Source: an uncultured Pelagibacteraceae bacterium
GTDB taxonomy: Bacteria; Pseudomonadota; Alphaproteobacteria; Pelagibacterales; Pelagibacteraceae
Direction: 5' to 3'
NCBI GenBank assembly: GCA_902595125.1
Contig: CACJOY010000002.1
Span: 124,001 to 188,000 of the forward strand
Length of the DNA stretch: 64,000 nt
Positions within the stretch are counted from its first letter, which is position 1; each line of letters opens with the position of its first letter. Shown here in pieces: positions 62,551 through 64,000 of the stretch. Under the pieces are notes generated by a model. That model made no database searches, was not told the origin of the DNA, and saw only the letters and a program-made list of their open reading frames with translations. A program made the position numbers and the translations under genes.

Positions 62551-63147
62551 TTGAAATTAGAATTTAAAATTATTGCAGACTTATTGGAAGAAAACACCAG
62601 AATCTTAGATGTTGGATGTGACGACGGAACTTTAATGGAGTTTCTAAAAAAAAATAAAGATATAGATATAAGAGGCATTGAGATTTCTAAAAAGAAAGTT
62701 CAAATTTGTATCTCAAAAGGATTAACTGTACTTGAGGGTAATGCTGAATTTGACTTAAAACAATTTCCAGAAAATTCTTTTGATTATGTTGTGCTAGGAC
62801 AAACCCTACAGGCTTTTGTAAATCCTGAGATAGTTATTAAAGAACTTTTAAGAGTAGGAAAAAAAGCAATTGTGACTATTCCTAATTTTGGTCATTGGAA
62901 AGTTAGACTCAATCTATTAACTCAAGGAACCATGCCTGTCACAAAAACATTACCAAATGATTGGTATAACACACCAAACATTCACATGTGTACAATAAAA
63001 GATTTTGTAAAATTTTCTAAAACTATCAATTTCAAAATTTATAAATCTCTAGCACTAACAAACAAAAACGTTTCTAATATAAACAGCTCTAACTTATCTC
63101 TTAAAAATTTATTTGCTGAACTTGGTATATTTTTAATAGAAAAATAA
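62551..63147 (+). CDS. metW: Methionine biosynthesis protein MetW (TTG start)
   Basis: ILDVGCDDGTLMEFLK, DYVVLGQTLQAFVNPE, IVTIPNFGHWKVR; directly downstream of metX. Confidence 0.95.
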   Translation: MKLEFKIIADLLEENTRILDVGCDDGTLMEFLKKNKDIDIRGIEISKKKVQICISKGLTVLEGNAEFDLKQFPENSFDYVVLGQTLQAFVNPEIVIKELLRVGKKAIVTIPNFGHWKVRLNLLTQGTMPVTKTLPNDWYNTPNIHMCTIKDFVKFSKTINFKIYKSLALTNKNVSNINSSNLSLKNLFAELGIFLIEK

Positions 63148-63148
63148 T

Positions 63149-63868
63149 ATGAAAGTAGAAATAATTAAATGTCTCAAAGATAATTACAGTTATATTATTG
63201 TTGATAAAGAGAAACAGTCAGCGTGTGTTATTGACCCAAGTGAAGCAGAGCCGATCATTAATTTTGTTGAAAACAAAAAAATCCATTTAAAATACATCTT
63301 AAATACTCACCACCATTATGATCATGTTGGAGGAAATCTAGAACTTAAAAAAAGATATAATTCTAAAATTGTTGGATTCAAGAATGATAAAGACCGCATT
63401 CCAGGAATTAATGATTTTGTAAAAAATAATCAAGTTTGGAAAGGTGATAATTTTGAAGCAAAAATTTTTCATGTCCCAGGTCATACCTCAGGACATATTG
63501 CTTATCATTTTTATAAAGAAAAAAAAATTTTTACAGGTGATACTCTATTCTCTTTAGGTTGTGGTAGAATTTTTGAAGGAACATATGAAGAAATGTTTAA
63601 TTCTTTAAATAGAATAAAAAATCTTTCAGACGATACAGAAATTTACTGTGGACATGAGTATACTTTGCAAAATTCAAAATTTTGTATTTATCATGACTCA
63701 AAAAATTTAAATCTCAAAAAAAAAATTATTGAAGTTGAAGAGAAATTAAAAAAAGGTTTGCCTACTATTCCATGTATTTTAAAAGATGAAATTAAGTGTA
63801 ATATATTTCTAAAAGCAAAAGATTTAGAAAGCTTTTCAAAATTAAGAGATTTAAAGGATAATTTTTAA
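63149..63868 (+). CDS. gloB: Hydroxyacylglutathione hydrolase (glyoxalase II)
   Basis: ILNTHHHYDHVGGN (THxHxDH), VPGHTSGHI, FTGDTLFSLGCGRIFEGT. Confidence 0.96.
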   Translation: MKVEIIKCLKDNYSYIIVDKEKQSACVIDPSEAEPIINFVENKKIHLKYILNTHHHYDHVGGNLELKKRYNSKIVGFKNDKDRIPGINDFVKNNQVWKGDNFEAKIFHVPGHTSGHIAYHFYKEKKIFTGDTLFSLGCGRIFEGTYEEMFNSLNRIKNLSDDTEIYCGHEYTLQNSKFCIYHDSKNLNLKKKIIEVEEKLKKGLPTIPCILKDEIKCNIFLKAKDLESFSKLRDLKDNF

Positions 63869-63878
63869 GTTATAGAGC

Positions 63879-63906
63879 TTGACTAAAATATGGCTGAGAC
63901 TATATT
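63879..63906 (+). promoter_or_regulatory. Sigma70-type promoter upstream of rplU
   Basis: TTGACT (63879-63884), 16 nt, TATATT (63901-63906). Confidence 0.55.
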
Positions 63907-63932
63907 GCGGTTACAAATTTTAACATTATTTT

Positions 63933-64000
63933 ATGTCATACGCAGTAATACAAACAGGTGGTAAACAGTACAAAGTAAAATCTGGGGATATTCTTAAAAT
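63933..64000 (+). CDS. rplU: 50S ribosomal protein L21, 3'-truncated by window edge
   Basis: MSYAVIQTGGKQYKVKSGDILK. Confidence 0.95.
   Translation, partial: MSYAVIQTGGKQYKVKSGDILK

Overview
AT-rich, tightly packed chromosomal segment, most likely from a streamlined marine alphaproteobacterium of the SAR11/Pelagibacterales type. This placement is inferred from base composition, very short intergenic gaps and gene content; no search was run. I support about 60 protein-coding genes. These include purD(partial)-rsmD, pgi, lspA-ileS-ribF, groES-groEL, rhlE, typA, pmbA-tldD, cfa, ptrB, an Hsp20 gene, an NCS2 permease, an RND efflux pair, gpmA, murU/amgK/tsaE, ahcY-chvG-chvI, polA, bioY, a regA-like regulator, a polyamine cluster, rpmB, pyrD, lysK, trkH, ampG, tyrC-hisC, metX-metW, gloB and the start of rplU. 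I saw no mobile elements, CRISPR arrays, rRNAs or tRNAs. The most interesting signals are non-coding or organisational. (1) A SAM-II-like riboswitch lies upstream of metX; a following segment can pair with the aptamer core over about 17 bp, and a U8 tract directly follows the aptamer. (2) The Hsp20 leader has a sigma32-like promoter and a ROSE-type thermometer hairpin (UUGCU facing AGGA with a bulged G). (3) An ornithine/lysine decarboxylase, deoxyhypusine-synthase-like and SpeB-like cluster suggests a non-standard polyamine pathway. (4) An unannotated 37-aa basic ORF follows the groEL terminator. All pairings and coordinates were worked out by hand.
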